From positions 1 to 47,473 of the forward strand of contig CALUGI010000024.1 of assembly GCA_944320135.1 (NCBI GenBank): a stretch of DNA of 47,473 bases, in the 5' to 3' direction. The stretch is from an uncultured Phocaeicola sp. (lineage in GTDB: Bacteria > Bacteroidota > Bacteroidia > Bacteroidales > Bacteroidaceae). Positions 8,906-16,586 of the stretch are shown here, piece by piece. The position numbers and the translations under genes were made by a program. Position 1 is the stretch's first letter. Each line of letters begins with the position of its first letter. Below the pieces are notes generated by a model. It saw nothing but the letters and a program-made list of their open reading frames with translations. It made no database searches and was not told the origin of the DNA.

Positions 8906-10744
8906 TCATCTCCGGTTCAAATCGTCATAAAGCGTCTGCAAAATGGCTTTTCCCATCTTTTCCCTTTCCTCATTCGTTCCTTCAACTGCTCTGCCTGCCA
9001 CATTGTCGTAATCCGTAAATCCGGCAGCGTCGCGCAGCAGGAAGCCGTTGTTGTATGAATGAAACGAAAACGGATGAGTATAGGTATCGGCAAGAACATC
9101 GCGGCTGAAAACAAAGTCCTCATGCCCTATCCCCATCTGTCCGAGCAAAGTAGCCGCAAGGTCGGTCTGGCCCATTATCTTGTCTATCCTCATAGGGCGT
9201 TTCACTGCGCCGCCAAGCATGAGAAGCGGAATATGGACGTATTCGTCTCTCGGCACAGGCGTTCCGAAATTGCTTCCGTGGTCGCCCGTACAAATAATCA
9301 GAAGATTGTCCCATGCAGGGGTGCGCTTGAGGCTGTCTACAAACTTTCCGAAACACTCGTCGACATAAGCAAAGGAATTTGCCGGAAGGTCGCCCGGCAG
9401 TTTTCCGTAAGGCACGTCAAACGGTTCGTGAGAGCTGAGCGTCTGAAAAGTCGTGAACCATCTTGTCCCGGCCTCCGTTTTCCGCTGAATGTCATCAAAC
9501 AGCCAAGAAAAGATATATCCGTCGTTCACTCCCCACTTCCCTTTCGGAGCGGAAGAAGGAAAATCGCGCTGGCTTACCAAGCGGTCATGTCCCGACGCCA
9601 GATAATAATCCGCCTTGTGCATGATAGACAAATCTCCGCCATGAAGCGCCATCGTTGAATATCCGTGCTCCTTCAACACGCGCGGAAGCGCCGGAAGGTT
9701 GGGCAGTTTGCGCGCATACCTGATAACGCTTGTCGTAGGCTGTCCCAAATAGCCGCTCAGCAAACATACAAGTCCACGGTCTGTACGAAAGCTGCCGGCA
9801 TCGCACCGGGTGAACAGCACCCCTTCTTCCGCCAGCCTGTCGAAACGGACAAGCACGTCTTTCCTGCCTCCCAGAACGCCTGCATAACGGGCAGACAGGC
9901 TTTCCCACACAATCAGCAGAACATTGGGACGTTCGGTATTCAGCAAACGCACCTGCGGCACGCCTGCAACCGGGAACAACGGCTTGAAAACGCTTTCGCA
10001 ATATTCTTGCGGGAAAAAGCGGAACTGCTTTCCGAAATCTTCCTTTCCGGAGGACATGGAATACAGAAGATTGTACGCCGGATTCACCGCGCAATGGTTG
10101 CAGAACGGGACATTGCTATAGTAAGCGATGCTGGGAGTGTTGGGACGAATGCCGAAGCCGCGTATCACGACGAACAGCGAGAGCCCGCACAATATGAACA
10201 CAACGGATACCCCTGCTCCGGACGCCCAACCGATGGCTACGAAAGGAGAAACGTTGCAATAGAGACTTGACACCTGCTGCAATCCGCAGAAGAACAATGC
10301 GCCCACGGCAAGCACTGCCACCAGGGAGGAAACGACATAAAACGCGGAAACGCTGGCAAACGAGCCTTTGAGCGACCTCAAATACACGAAGACTGAAGCG
10401 TCTATCTTAAAGTTCCAGAATCTGTAAAGAAGCGTGTCTGCCACTACAGTCAAGGAAACGAGCAGCGCAACGAAGACGTTATAACACGCCAACGCCGCAT
10501 ACAGGCCGAAACAAGGAATGCAGGCGTAGACGCAAACGGCCAGCAACGGAATCGCCGACAGATAAGAGGCGACAATCAAATCCGTCATGAAGCCATGAGA
10601 GTAAATGCCCGGCAAATCTCCGAAACGGAACGGCCTTCGGGCCGCTTTTCGGTTGTACAGATAGAAAAAAGGTTTCTGCACAATCTCGAAAAAGCATACG
10701 CACAAGACGAAATACGAAAATACAAAAAACAACAGACTTGCCAT
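8906..10744 (-). CDS. LtaS-like head-group transferase (sulfatase fold), second copy
   Basis: A 612-residue relative of the downstream gene, only distantly similar to it. Several membrane segments in the first 200 residues (for example SLLFFVFSYFVLCVCFFEIV) precede a periplasmic sulfatase-fold domain. NVLLIVWESLSARY carries the first metal ligand. DAGSFRTDRGLVCLLSGYLG (around residue 320) has Thr at the nucleophile position. LLIICTGDHGSNFG supplies the Asp-His pair, and DEYVHIPLLMLGG follows. Substrate is unknown; phosphoethanolamine or phosphoglycerol transfer to the LPS core is the natural guess. It starts 3 bp after the GT9 gene stop. Confidence 0.87.
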   Translation of the reverse strand: MASLLFFVFSYFVLCVCFFEIVQKPFFYLYNRKAARRPFRFGDLPGIYSHGFMTDLIVASYLSAIPLLAVCVYACIPCFGLYAALACYNVFVALLVSLTVVADTLLYRFWNFKIDASVFVYLRSLKGSFASVSAFYVVSSLVAVLAVGALFFCGLQQVSSLYCNVSPFVAIGWASGAGVSVVFILCGLSLFVVIRGFGIRPNTPSIAYYSNVPFCNHCAVNPAYNLLYSMSSGKEDFGKQFRFFPQEYCESVFKPLFPVAGVPQVRLLNTERPNVLLIVWESLSARYAGVLGGRKDVLVRFDRLAEEGVLFTRCDAGSFRTDRGLVCLLSGYLGQPTTSVIRYARKLPNLPALPRVLKEHGYSTMALHGGDLSIMHKADYYLASGHDRLVSQRDFPSSAPKGKWGVNDGYIFSWLFDDIQRKTEAGTRWFTTFQTLSSHEPFDVPYGKLPGDLPANSFAYVDECFGKFVDSLKRTPAWDNLLIICTGDHGSNFGTPVPRDEYVHIPLLMLGGAVKRPMRIDKIMGQTDLAATLLGQMGIGHEDFVFSRDVLADTYTHPFSFHSYNNGFLLRDAAGFTDYDNVAGRAVEGTNEEREKMGKAILQTLYDDLNRR

Positions 10745-10747
10745 CGT

Positions 10748-11755
10748 TCAAAACTTTATCATTGATTTTACTTTCTGCACAATATCTTCCGGCTCAATCC
10801 CCGCCATACACTCAAAACTGCGCAACCGGCACTCGTCGCTTCCGGCTATGGTACACGGCTGGCAAGGAAGGTTCAGGCAAATAAGGCTGTCCTTGCTCTG
10901 CCCGTAACCGAGAAAGCCGCACGAAGGCGTGGTGCTTCCCCATACGGACAAAACTTTCACGCCTGCAAGAGAGGCCAGATGCTGGTTTGCGGAGTCCATC
11001 GTTATCATCACGTCCAGCCCGCTCATAATCGCCAGTTCGTCGGCCATCGTACATTTTCCGGCAAAAGAGACGCACCCGCCAATCTCGTTTTGCCAGCGGC
11101 CGAGCTCTTCCGCTTCTTTCCCGCGCCCCCCGAAAAGATATACGGAAACTCCCATGCCTGCAAGAATCTCCGCCGCCTTTTTCATCTGCGAAAGAGGGTA
11201 TGTCTTGTTCTTGTATCGTGCGAACGGAGCGATTCCAACGGCAGGATGACGGACGGCGGCAGGGAGTTCCGGCATACGGTACTGGAAAACCGAGCGGAAC
11301 GTCAGTTCCAAAGGATACCCCAAACGCTCAAGCACACGGACGTAACGGTCGACAAAATTCATCTGCTCTCCGCCTCCGGAAAGCACTTTTCTCCGCATCC
11401 ACCTTTGTTTGTCCACCATGACCACTTTTTTTCCGCAAAGCACGAAAAAGACATCGATAATCCACGACCTCAGCACGTTGTGAAAGTCGGCCACACAATC
11501 GAAATTGTATGACGAAAGGAGCCGCAACAGGCGGAACATCCCCCGCACCCCTTTATGCCTGCCGCTCAAGTCGGCCTCGACTATACGGACGTTTTGCCTT
11601 CGGTTGACGAACAGCTGCGCAAAAAACGGGCGCGTCAGCACGCAAATGTCAAGTGCGGGATAGCGTTCCGCCAACGAATAGACGGCAGGCACTGTCATCG
11701 CCACATCTCCGAGCGCAGACAGCCTGACAATCAATATGCTTTTCTTTTCATTCAT
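10748..11755 (-). CDS. Glycosyltransferase family 9 (heptosyltransferase-like)
   Basis: A 335-residue GT9 protein. The start at 11755 is chosen because MNEKKSILIVRLSALGDVAM is the standard GT9 N-terminus; the frame is open 70 codons further upstream without family similarity. Later blocks include VGIAPFARYKNKTYPLSQMK, the donor-site region CTMADELAIMSGLDVMITMD and SANQHLASLAGVKVLSVWGS. The C-terminus has a Cys-rich stretch around LICLNLPCQPCTIAGSDECR. GT9 enzymes add heptose or a related sugar to Kdo-lipid A or the core. An 82-bp gap separates it from the GT90 gene upstream, the largest gap inside the operon. Confidence 0.92.
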   Translation of the reverse strand: MNEKKSILIVRLSALGDVAMTVPAVYSLAERYPALDICVLTRPFFAQLFVNRRQNVRIVEADLSGRHKGVRGMFRLLRLLSSYNFDCVADFHNVLRSWIIDVFFVLCGKKVVMVDKQRWMRRKVLSGGGEQMNFVDRYVRVLERLGYPLELTFRSVFQYRMPELPAAVRHPAVGIAPFARYKNKTYPLSQMKKAAEILAGMGVSVYLFGGRGKEAEELGRWQNEIGGCVSFAGKCTMADELAIMSGLDVMITMDSANQHLASLAGVKVLSVWGSTTPSCGFLGYGQSKDSLICLNLPCQPCTIAGSDECRLRSFECMAGIEPEDIVQKVKSMIKF

Positions 11756-11837
11756 AAAAAAAACACCGAGTATTTTTTTCCGTTCCCGCCATGCTTTCCG
11801 AAAACAGGGCGGGACTTCCCGCAAAAGGCGGACGCTT

Positions 11838-12833
11838 TCAGACGAAAACTCCGCCGCTTGCAAACGAAGGCCGCTCCGTCTGTTCAAAATAACGCTGCAC
11901 CACTTTATATTGGATGCACCGTTCCAGCGTTTCGTTGCGAAACATATCCACATATTCATGCGCATGGCGCAATATCTTCTCCGCCTCCGAAGGATGCGAG
12001 ATGTAATAGTCCATCTTCTCCACCAAGTCAGAATAATCGTCTTCCACTTCCACGTAATGGTATCCTCCTACCAGCCGTCCTTCCATAAACCACGACTCTA
12101 TCTTGGGACGGGGCATCACGGCCAGCGAATTTGAAGACATCACCCACTTGAGGTTGGTGGCCACATCGTGCCCTTCGATACAGGCCACGAACTTATATTC
12201 CAGCTGATTCCGGATGCTCATATAAGGTTTCACGTGTTCCGGGCGCATTTCGTATCCGTCCCGGTTAATCTGCCCCACATCACACATCGGATGCCCGCAA
12301 TACATCTCAAGAAGCCTCGTCCGCTGGGGCTGCTTCCTCACCTCGTTGCGGAACACCAGCATATTCTTTTTCGCGCGAAACGTCCTCTTGTCGTCCACAA
12401 ACCTGAAGTGCCTCACCTTGTTGAGCTTGCAAACTACAGAGTTCGTTTCGCCCGGCACAATCGGCCTGCTCTTCACGAAAGTCGGCAAATCCGTCTCGAA
12501 GTCTACGTCGCCAAACAGATAATGAAACCTTTTCTCCGGGGCAAAGCACCGGACGCTCTCGTACAAGTCGAAGAAATAAGCCGAAAACTTGTGCTTCTCT
12601 CCAAAAGGATATTTGAAGTCTCCCACCGCAACGGCCTTTCCTTCGTCAATCCGTGCGCCCTCTTTCAAGCGGATATAATAGCCGACGCGGTCGTCCAGCA
12701 TACGCCGTTCTTCCTCCGAAAGCCTGTCAAGCTCGCGAAGGAGAACGCTCTTGCAGATACGGTCGGGAACCGCGTACTTCGAGAAGTTGCCGATGTAAAA
12801 AGACAGCTTGTTGTATCCCTTAATCAAGGACAT
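11838..12833 (-). CDS. CAP10-like glycosyltransferase (family 90)
   Basis: A 331-residue protein resembling the CAP10/LPS-modifying glycosyltransferases (GT90). The conserved C-terminal half contains YMSIRNQLEYKFVACIEGHD, then VATNLKWVMSSNSLAVMPRP and ESWFMEGRLVGGYHYVEVED. The start at 12833 (MSLIKGYNKLSFYIGNF) is chosen because the 29 codons upstream have no family similarity and would overlap the cytidylyltransferase gene. In bacteria this family usually transfers a sugar to the LPS core or O-antigen. It lies 14 bp after the cytidylyltransferase gene. Confidence 0.9.
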   Translation of the reverse strand: MSLIKGYNKLSFYIGNFSKYAVPDRICKSVLLRELDRLSEEERRMLDDRVGYYIRLKEGARIDEGKAVAVGDFKYPFGEKHKFSAYFFDLYESVRCFAPEKRFHYLFGDVDFETDLPTFVKSRPIVPGETNSVVCKLNKVRHFRFVDDKRTFRAKKNMLVFRNEVRKQPQRTRLLEMYCGHPMCDVGQINRDGYEMRPEHVKPYMSIRNQLEYKFVACIEGHDVATNLKWVMSSNSLAVMPRPKIESWFMEGRLVGGYHYVEVEDDYSDLVEKMDYYISHPSEAEKILRHAHEYVDMFRNETLERCIQYKVVQRYFEQTERPSFASGGVFV

Positions 12834-12847
12834 GTAATCCGTGCGTA

Positions 12848-13585
12848 TCACTTTCCCTCTCTCAAATAAGCCTCCACACCTTCGATGTCTTTCCTGGTGT
12901 CTACAGACAACGACTTGCAATGGCAGTTGTAATAATAGACAGGAACGTCATTCTCGATGAACCGGAAAGAATCGTTTTCCTCTATCTTTTCAATCGGGCC
13001 GCGCGGCGTGTTGTGATAAAAGTCAAGAGCCTTGCGGTTGAATGCGCCCACTCCAACAAATTTATGGTACACATAATCCATATTCCCTTTAGGATAAGGG
13101 ATAGGACTGCGGGAGATGAACAGGCATCTGTCGTTCTTGTCGGTCACGATTTTGAGGTTGGTAGCATCGACCACCTCGACCGGATTTGTGAAATCGGTCA
13201 TAAGATTCGACACATACAGCTCGTCCTCACCCACCTCGTCGGGTATGCACTGCACTATAGTGTCTTTGCCAAGAAGCGGTTCGTCGCCGTTCACCATCAC
13301 ATACAAGTCGGCTTCCACCTTCGTCGCCACCTCATAAAGGCGTTCCGTGGCCGTGTCATGCCCGCTGTCGGTCATAATGACTTTCCCTCCGAAGCCCTCG
13401 CACAACGATTTAATCTTTTCGCTGTCCGTAGCCACGTACACTTCTTCAAAAGCGTCCACCTCTTTGCAATGCTCGTACACCCATTGCACCATCGGCTTGC
13501 CCAATATCAAGGCAAGCGGTTTCTCGAAAAAGCGCGAAGACTCAGCGCGCGCCGGAATCACACAAATAATTTTCATTTCTTTCAT
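12848..13585 (-). CDS. CMP-Kdo synthetase-like cytidylyltransferase
   Basis: A 245-residue member of the acylneuraminate/Kdo cytidylyltransferase family. MKIICVIPARAESSRFFEKP, KPMVQWVYEHC, VYVATDSEKI and VNGDEPLL match the KdsB layout. It differs from standard KdsB at conserved places: TATERLYE replaces the usual SGTDR-type block, NGDEP replaces QGDEP, and the P-loop equivalent reads ESSRFFEKP instead of ASTRFPGKP. It presumably makes a CMP-activated Kdo or Kdo-like sugar for the WaaA transferase encoded two genes upstream in the operon. An internal ATG at 13576 would also fit the family start. I do not give it the name kdsB because the main Kdo synthetase may lie elsewhere. Confidence 0.85.
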   Translation of the reverse strand: MKEMKIICVIPARAESSRFFEKPLALILGKPMVQWVYEHCKEVDAFEEVYVATDSEKIKSLCEGFGGKVIMTDSGHDTATERLYEVATKVEADLYVMVNGDEPLLGKDTIVQCIPDEVGEDELYVSNLMTDFTNPVEVVDATNLKIVTDKNDRCLFISRSPIPYPKGNMDYVYHKFVGVGAFNRKALDFYHNTPRGPIEKIEENDSFRFIENDVPVYYYNCHCKSLSVDTRKDIEGVEAYLREGK

Positions 13586-13591
13586 CTTTTA

Positions 13592-14479
13592 TCATCGTTT
13601 TCTCTTATACTTCCATCGGTTGTGCGACCATAGCCAATATTGCGGAGCGGCTTGTATCGTTTTTTCCAGCATACCCAAAAAAGCTCTTGTATACGGATAC
13701 GGTTCATTGTCCCCGCACGGTTCAATCCGCTTGAACGTAAGCACATAACGTCCCCTCCCTGTCTTTTGGATATCGAGATAGACGAAATGAGCGTTTATGT
13801 GCATTCCTATATCTTCCCCTCCCGCAGCATAAGGAGTATCCTGGTTCAGAAAGGTCGTCCAATGGTTCAAGTTCACATGGTTCGGACGCTGGTCTGAAAT
13901 AAACCCCACCATAAACTGCTTCCCTTCCTTATGATAGCCGAGCAATTGCCTGACCGCCTTTTTCTGGGGAATCAGCACCGTATCGAAGCGCGAGCGGATA
14001 CGTTTCAAAATCTCGTTGAATACAACGCTTTTTGCCGGACGATATATTTCGGCGCTGAGCCGGGGAATCTTATAATACCTGCATATCTCCTGAACCCACT
14101 CCCAGTTCCCGTAATGACCAAGGAACAGGATTATCGAACGCCCGTCTCCGGCCATTTCCTCTATTAGGGCATAATTGCGGACTTCCACCCTGCGCTTCAT
14201 TTCCTCATCGCCCACATGAAGAAGTTTCACGGCCTCGACGATGCAATCGCAAAGGTGGCAATAATATCCTTTTTCTATCGCACGCAACTCTTTCCCGTCC
14301 TTTTCCGGAAACGAGAGCCGGAGGTTTTTCCGTATCACCTTTCTGCGGTATCTTACGACAACGCGCAAAAAAAAGCACAAAACGTCGCTGCACGCATACA
14401 ACGCTCCGAAAGGCAACCGGGCCGCCATGCTCAAACACCATATAGCCATGCCTGACAAAAACGCATCCTTCTTCATCAT
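13592..14479 (-). CDS. LpxL/HtrB-type lipid A acyltransferase
   Basis: A 295-residue acyltransferase with an N-terminal hydrophobic anchor (LSGMAIWCLSMAARLPF). The catalytic HX4E motif is in SIILFLGHYGNWEWVQEICR. GFISDQRPN and a C-terminal YWLWSHNRWKYKRKR (the usual HNRWK/RWK ending) complete the family pattern. It adds a secondary acyl chain to Kdo-lipid A at the cytoplasmic face of the inner membrane. The start at 14479 overlaps the waaA stop in an ATGATGA context; the next codon at 14476 is also ATG. The frame is open 40 codons further upstream, but that part lies inside waaA. Confidence 0.92.
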   Translation of the reverse strand: MMKKDAFLSGMAIWCLSMAARLPFGALYACSDVLCFFLRVVVRYRRKVIRKNLRLSFPEKDGKELRAIEKGYYCHLCDCIVEAVKLLHVGDEEMKRRVEVRNYALIEEMAGDGRSIILFLGHYGNWEWVQEICRYYKIPRLSAEIYRPAKSVVFNEILKRIRSRFDTVLIPQKKAVRQLLGYHKEGKQFMVGFISDQRPNHVNLNHWTTFLNQDTPYAAGGEDIGMHINAHFVYLDIQKTGRGRYVLTFKRIEPCGDNEPYPYTRAFLGMLEKTIQAAPQYWLWSHNRWKYKRKR

Positions 14480-15759
14480 CTTTCCATGATTAAGCGCACC
14501 ACCTGCTCGGTGGCTCCGGAGTTTCTTTTTGCATAATCCGCAGCAACAGACTTTATGCGTTCCAATTCCTTTTCGTTGTCCTTCAGGCTCCGGAACCAAG
14601 CATCCAGCTCTTTTTCCGACCTTACCACGCAGCCTATGCCCAGATTCACCAGTTCCTGAGGGGTATGCTTCCGGTCGATTTCAGGGCCGAACGCTACAGG
14701 AAGCCCATAAACAGTCGCTTCAATCACGCTGTGCAGGTAGGGCGTAAATCCGCCGCCCACATAGGCATACCTGCAAAAACGGTATATTCTGGACAGCGCG
14801 CCGAGGAAGTCTATCACAAGAACCTGCACGCCTGAGAAGTCCGTATCCTCGCTGCATTCCGAATACAGCATACAAACGCCGTCGACGCTGGCTATCATTT
14901 CATTGAGAATTTCTTCGCTGACGGCATGAGGGACGAATATAAACTTCCGGTCTCTGTGGGCATTTGCCAGGAAAGAAACTAAACGCAAGTCTTTCCTGTC
15001 GCTGACACTTCCCGCTATAAACACGTCCGCGCCACTGCAGAACGCCTCTATTATACGGTTGGAGTAGCTTGTTTCCGCCACAGACAAAGCATTGTCGAAC
15101 AAAGGGTCGCCGCTCATCAGCACGTTGTCAAGCCCTTTTCCTCTTAACGAGGCTTCCGATGCGGCATCCAGCACCATAATCTTAGAGAAACATTTCAACG
15201 CTTCTCTGAACGGAGCGCCGTACCATCGGACAGCAGCGCTCTTCCGGCTTATTTTTGCCGACACGAGATATGCCGGGATGCGGCGCCGCTTGAGCTGGCG
15301 CAGATAGTTTATCCATATCTCGGACACCATGAAAAGGCATCTTTCCGGCCTCAACGCTTCTATGAACTCCCGCGACCTTTTCGGCGTGTCCAAGGGGAGA
15401 TACAGCACCTCGTCTACGCGAGAGGCATCCTTGCTCATCTTCCTTACAGCCTCGTATCCTGTGGGAGAAAAGAAAGTCATCACAATATAGTATCCGTAAT
15501 CCTCCTTCAACTTCACAATCAGCGGCCTCGCTATGTTGAACTCGCCGAAAGAAGAGGCATGAACCCACAGCACCTTACGGGAGCCGCTCCGCCCGGCCAG
15601 ACTATATGCGCCCGCCTTCTGCCCCAAAACGAACTTTCTCAGCTTGCTTTCAGGACGTGACGACACAAAATTCATCGACCCTGCTTTCTGAATCGCCCAG
15701 TCAAGCAAATTCAATATAGCATCGTATATGCAATTCATCGCAATTATGACAACATTCAT
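14476..15759 (-). CDS. waaA: 3-deoxy-D-manno-octulosonic acid transferase
   Basis: A 427-residue GT30-family Kdo transferase (also called KdtA). It has an N-terminal membrane anchor. VLWVHASSFGEFNIARPLIV is the conserved WaaA block around the catalytic Glu, and VMTFFSPTGYEAVRK and VDEVLYLPLDTPKR follow. The C-terminal domain has IAGSVSDRKD, FVPHAVSEEI, YAYVGGGFTPYLHSVIEATV and GLPVAFGPEI. It transfers Kdo from CMP-Kdo to lipid IVA and so starts the LPS core. It is the first gene of a ten-gene operon and is directly preceded by a strong promoter. An alternative start is the ATG at 15738. Confidence 0.95.
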   Translation of the reverse strand: MNVVIIAMNCIYDAILNLLDWAIQKAGSMNFVSSRPESKLRKFVLGQKAGAYSLAGRSGSRKVLWVHASSFGEFNIARPLIVKLKEDYGYYIVMTFFSPTGYEAVRKMSKDASRVDEVLYLPLDTPKRSREFIEALRPERCLFMVSEIWINYLRQLKRRRIPAYLVSAKISRKSAAVRWYGAPFREALKCFSKIMVLDAASEASLRGKGLDNVLMSGDPLFDNALSVAETSYSNRIIEAFCSGADVFIAGSVSDRKDLRLVSFLANAHRDRKFIFVPHAVSEEILNEMIASVDGVCMLYSECSEDTDFSGVQVLVIDFLGALSRIYRFCRYAYVGGGFTPYLHSVIEATVYGLPVAFGPEIDRKHTPQELVNLGIGCVVRSEKELDAWFRSLKDNEKELERIKSVAADYAKRNSGATEQVVRLIMER

Positions 15760-15778
15760 AGCCTTCGTTTATCTGACG

Positions 15779-15810
15779 CAAAAGTAAACAATATTCAATA
15801 AACGCCCAAA
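15779..15810 (-). promoter_or_regulatory. Promoter of the LPS core operon
   Basis: On the minus strand TTTG (15810 to 15807) and TACTTTTG (15786 to 15779) are separated by exactly 20 bp, the ideal layout for the Bacteroidales primary sigma factor. The waaA ATG follows 19 bases after the -7 element, so the leader is very short. Confidence 0.85.
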
Positions 15811-15906
15811 CATTGTCTATCTTTTTACCTAAAAGATTCTAACCGGCCTGCTTGAATAACATTATTTACAACCCTATCAAAGAAATTAAAGAAACAGGCG
15901 TCTGAA

Positions 15907-15994
15907 AAACGCGGCGACATTCATTTAAAAAGGCCGGGAGATTCCGCTTGAAACGTCGGGGACATTTTTTCGAAAACCCGCAACGCTTTTCCAA
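15907..15994. repeat. Degenerate 22-bp tandem repeat, four units
   Basis: In the 318-bp gap between waaA and the GNAT gene, units begin at 15907, 15929, 15951 and 15973. The first three share an AAA-C/G-G-CGG-GA-ATT pattern, for example AAACGCGGCGACATTC and AAACGTCGGGGACATT; the fourth is weaker. The rest of the gap (15811-15906) shows only A/T-rich sequence. Confidence 0.6.
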
Positions 15995-16003
15995 AATTTC
16001 GCG

Positions 16004-16011
16004 TATCTTTG
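16004..16011 (+). promoter_or_regulatory. -7 element for the GNAT gene
   Basis: TATCTTTG matches TAnnTTTG. The -33 region is poor. The ATG follows 66 bp downstream. Confidence 0.5.
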
Positions 16012-16077
16012 GAAGGCTGCACACCGAAATTTACGGAAAATTACACTTAACTATTTATCATTTAACCGTTTACAACT

Positions 16078-16572
16078 ATGTTTACTATCAAAAAAGCAAG
16101 CGCGGCCGACATCGGGCTGATCAACAAAATGGCATGGGAAGTGTTTCCGGCCACGTACAAAGACATCCTGTCTGAAGAACAAACCGAATACATGATGGAC
16201 TGGATGTATTCGCCCGAAAACCTGCGCAAGCAAATGGAAGAAGGACACATTTATTATATAGCCTACGAAGAATGCGAAGCAGCAGGATACGTGTCCATCC
16301 AACCGGAGGGGGAAGACCTCTACCACTTGCAGAAGATTTACGTGCTCCCTTATTACCAGAAATACGGACTGGGGAAGCTGCTGTTCAGGCAAGCCGTAAA
16401 AGCGATAAAGGAATTGCATCCCGCCCCCTGCCGCATGGAGCTGAACGTGAACCGGAACAACCCGGCTTTAGGGTTTTACGAACACATGGGCATGAAGAAA
16501 GTGCGCGAAGGAGACTTCTCCATCGGGAACGGATACTACATGAACGACTACATTATGGGAATCGACATCTGA
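16078..16572 (+). CDS. GNAT-family N-acetyltransferase
   Basis: A 164-residue acetyltransferase. The acetyl-CoA binding motif A is LQKIYVLPYYQKYGLGKLLF (Q/R-X-X-G-X-G/A as QKYGLG). RMELNVNRNNPALGFYEHMG is motif B with the usual Asn-X-X-A-X-X-F-Y. The substrate cannot be inferred. It has its own promoter and converges on radA, with only 14 bp between the stop codons and no terminator hairpin there. Confidence 0.92.
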   Translation: MFTIKKASAADIGLINKMAWEVFPATYKDILSEEQTEYMMDWMYSPENLRKQMEEGHIYYIAYEECEAAGYVSIQPEGEDLYHLQKIYVLPYYQKYGLGKLLFRQAVKAIKELHPAPCRMELNVNRNNPALGFYEHMGMKKVREGDFSIGNGYYMNDYIMGIDI

Positions 16573-16586
16573 AGTCTGAACGGATA

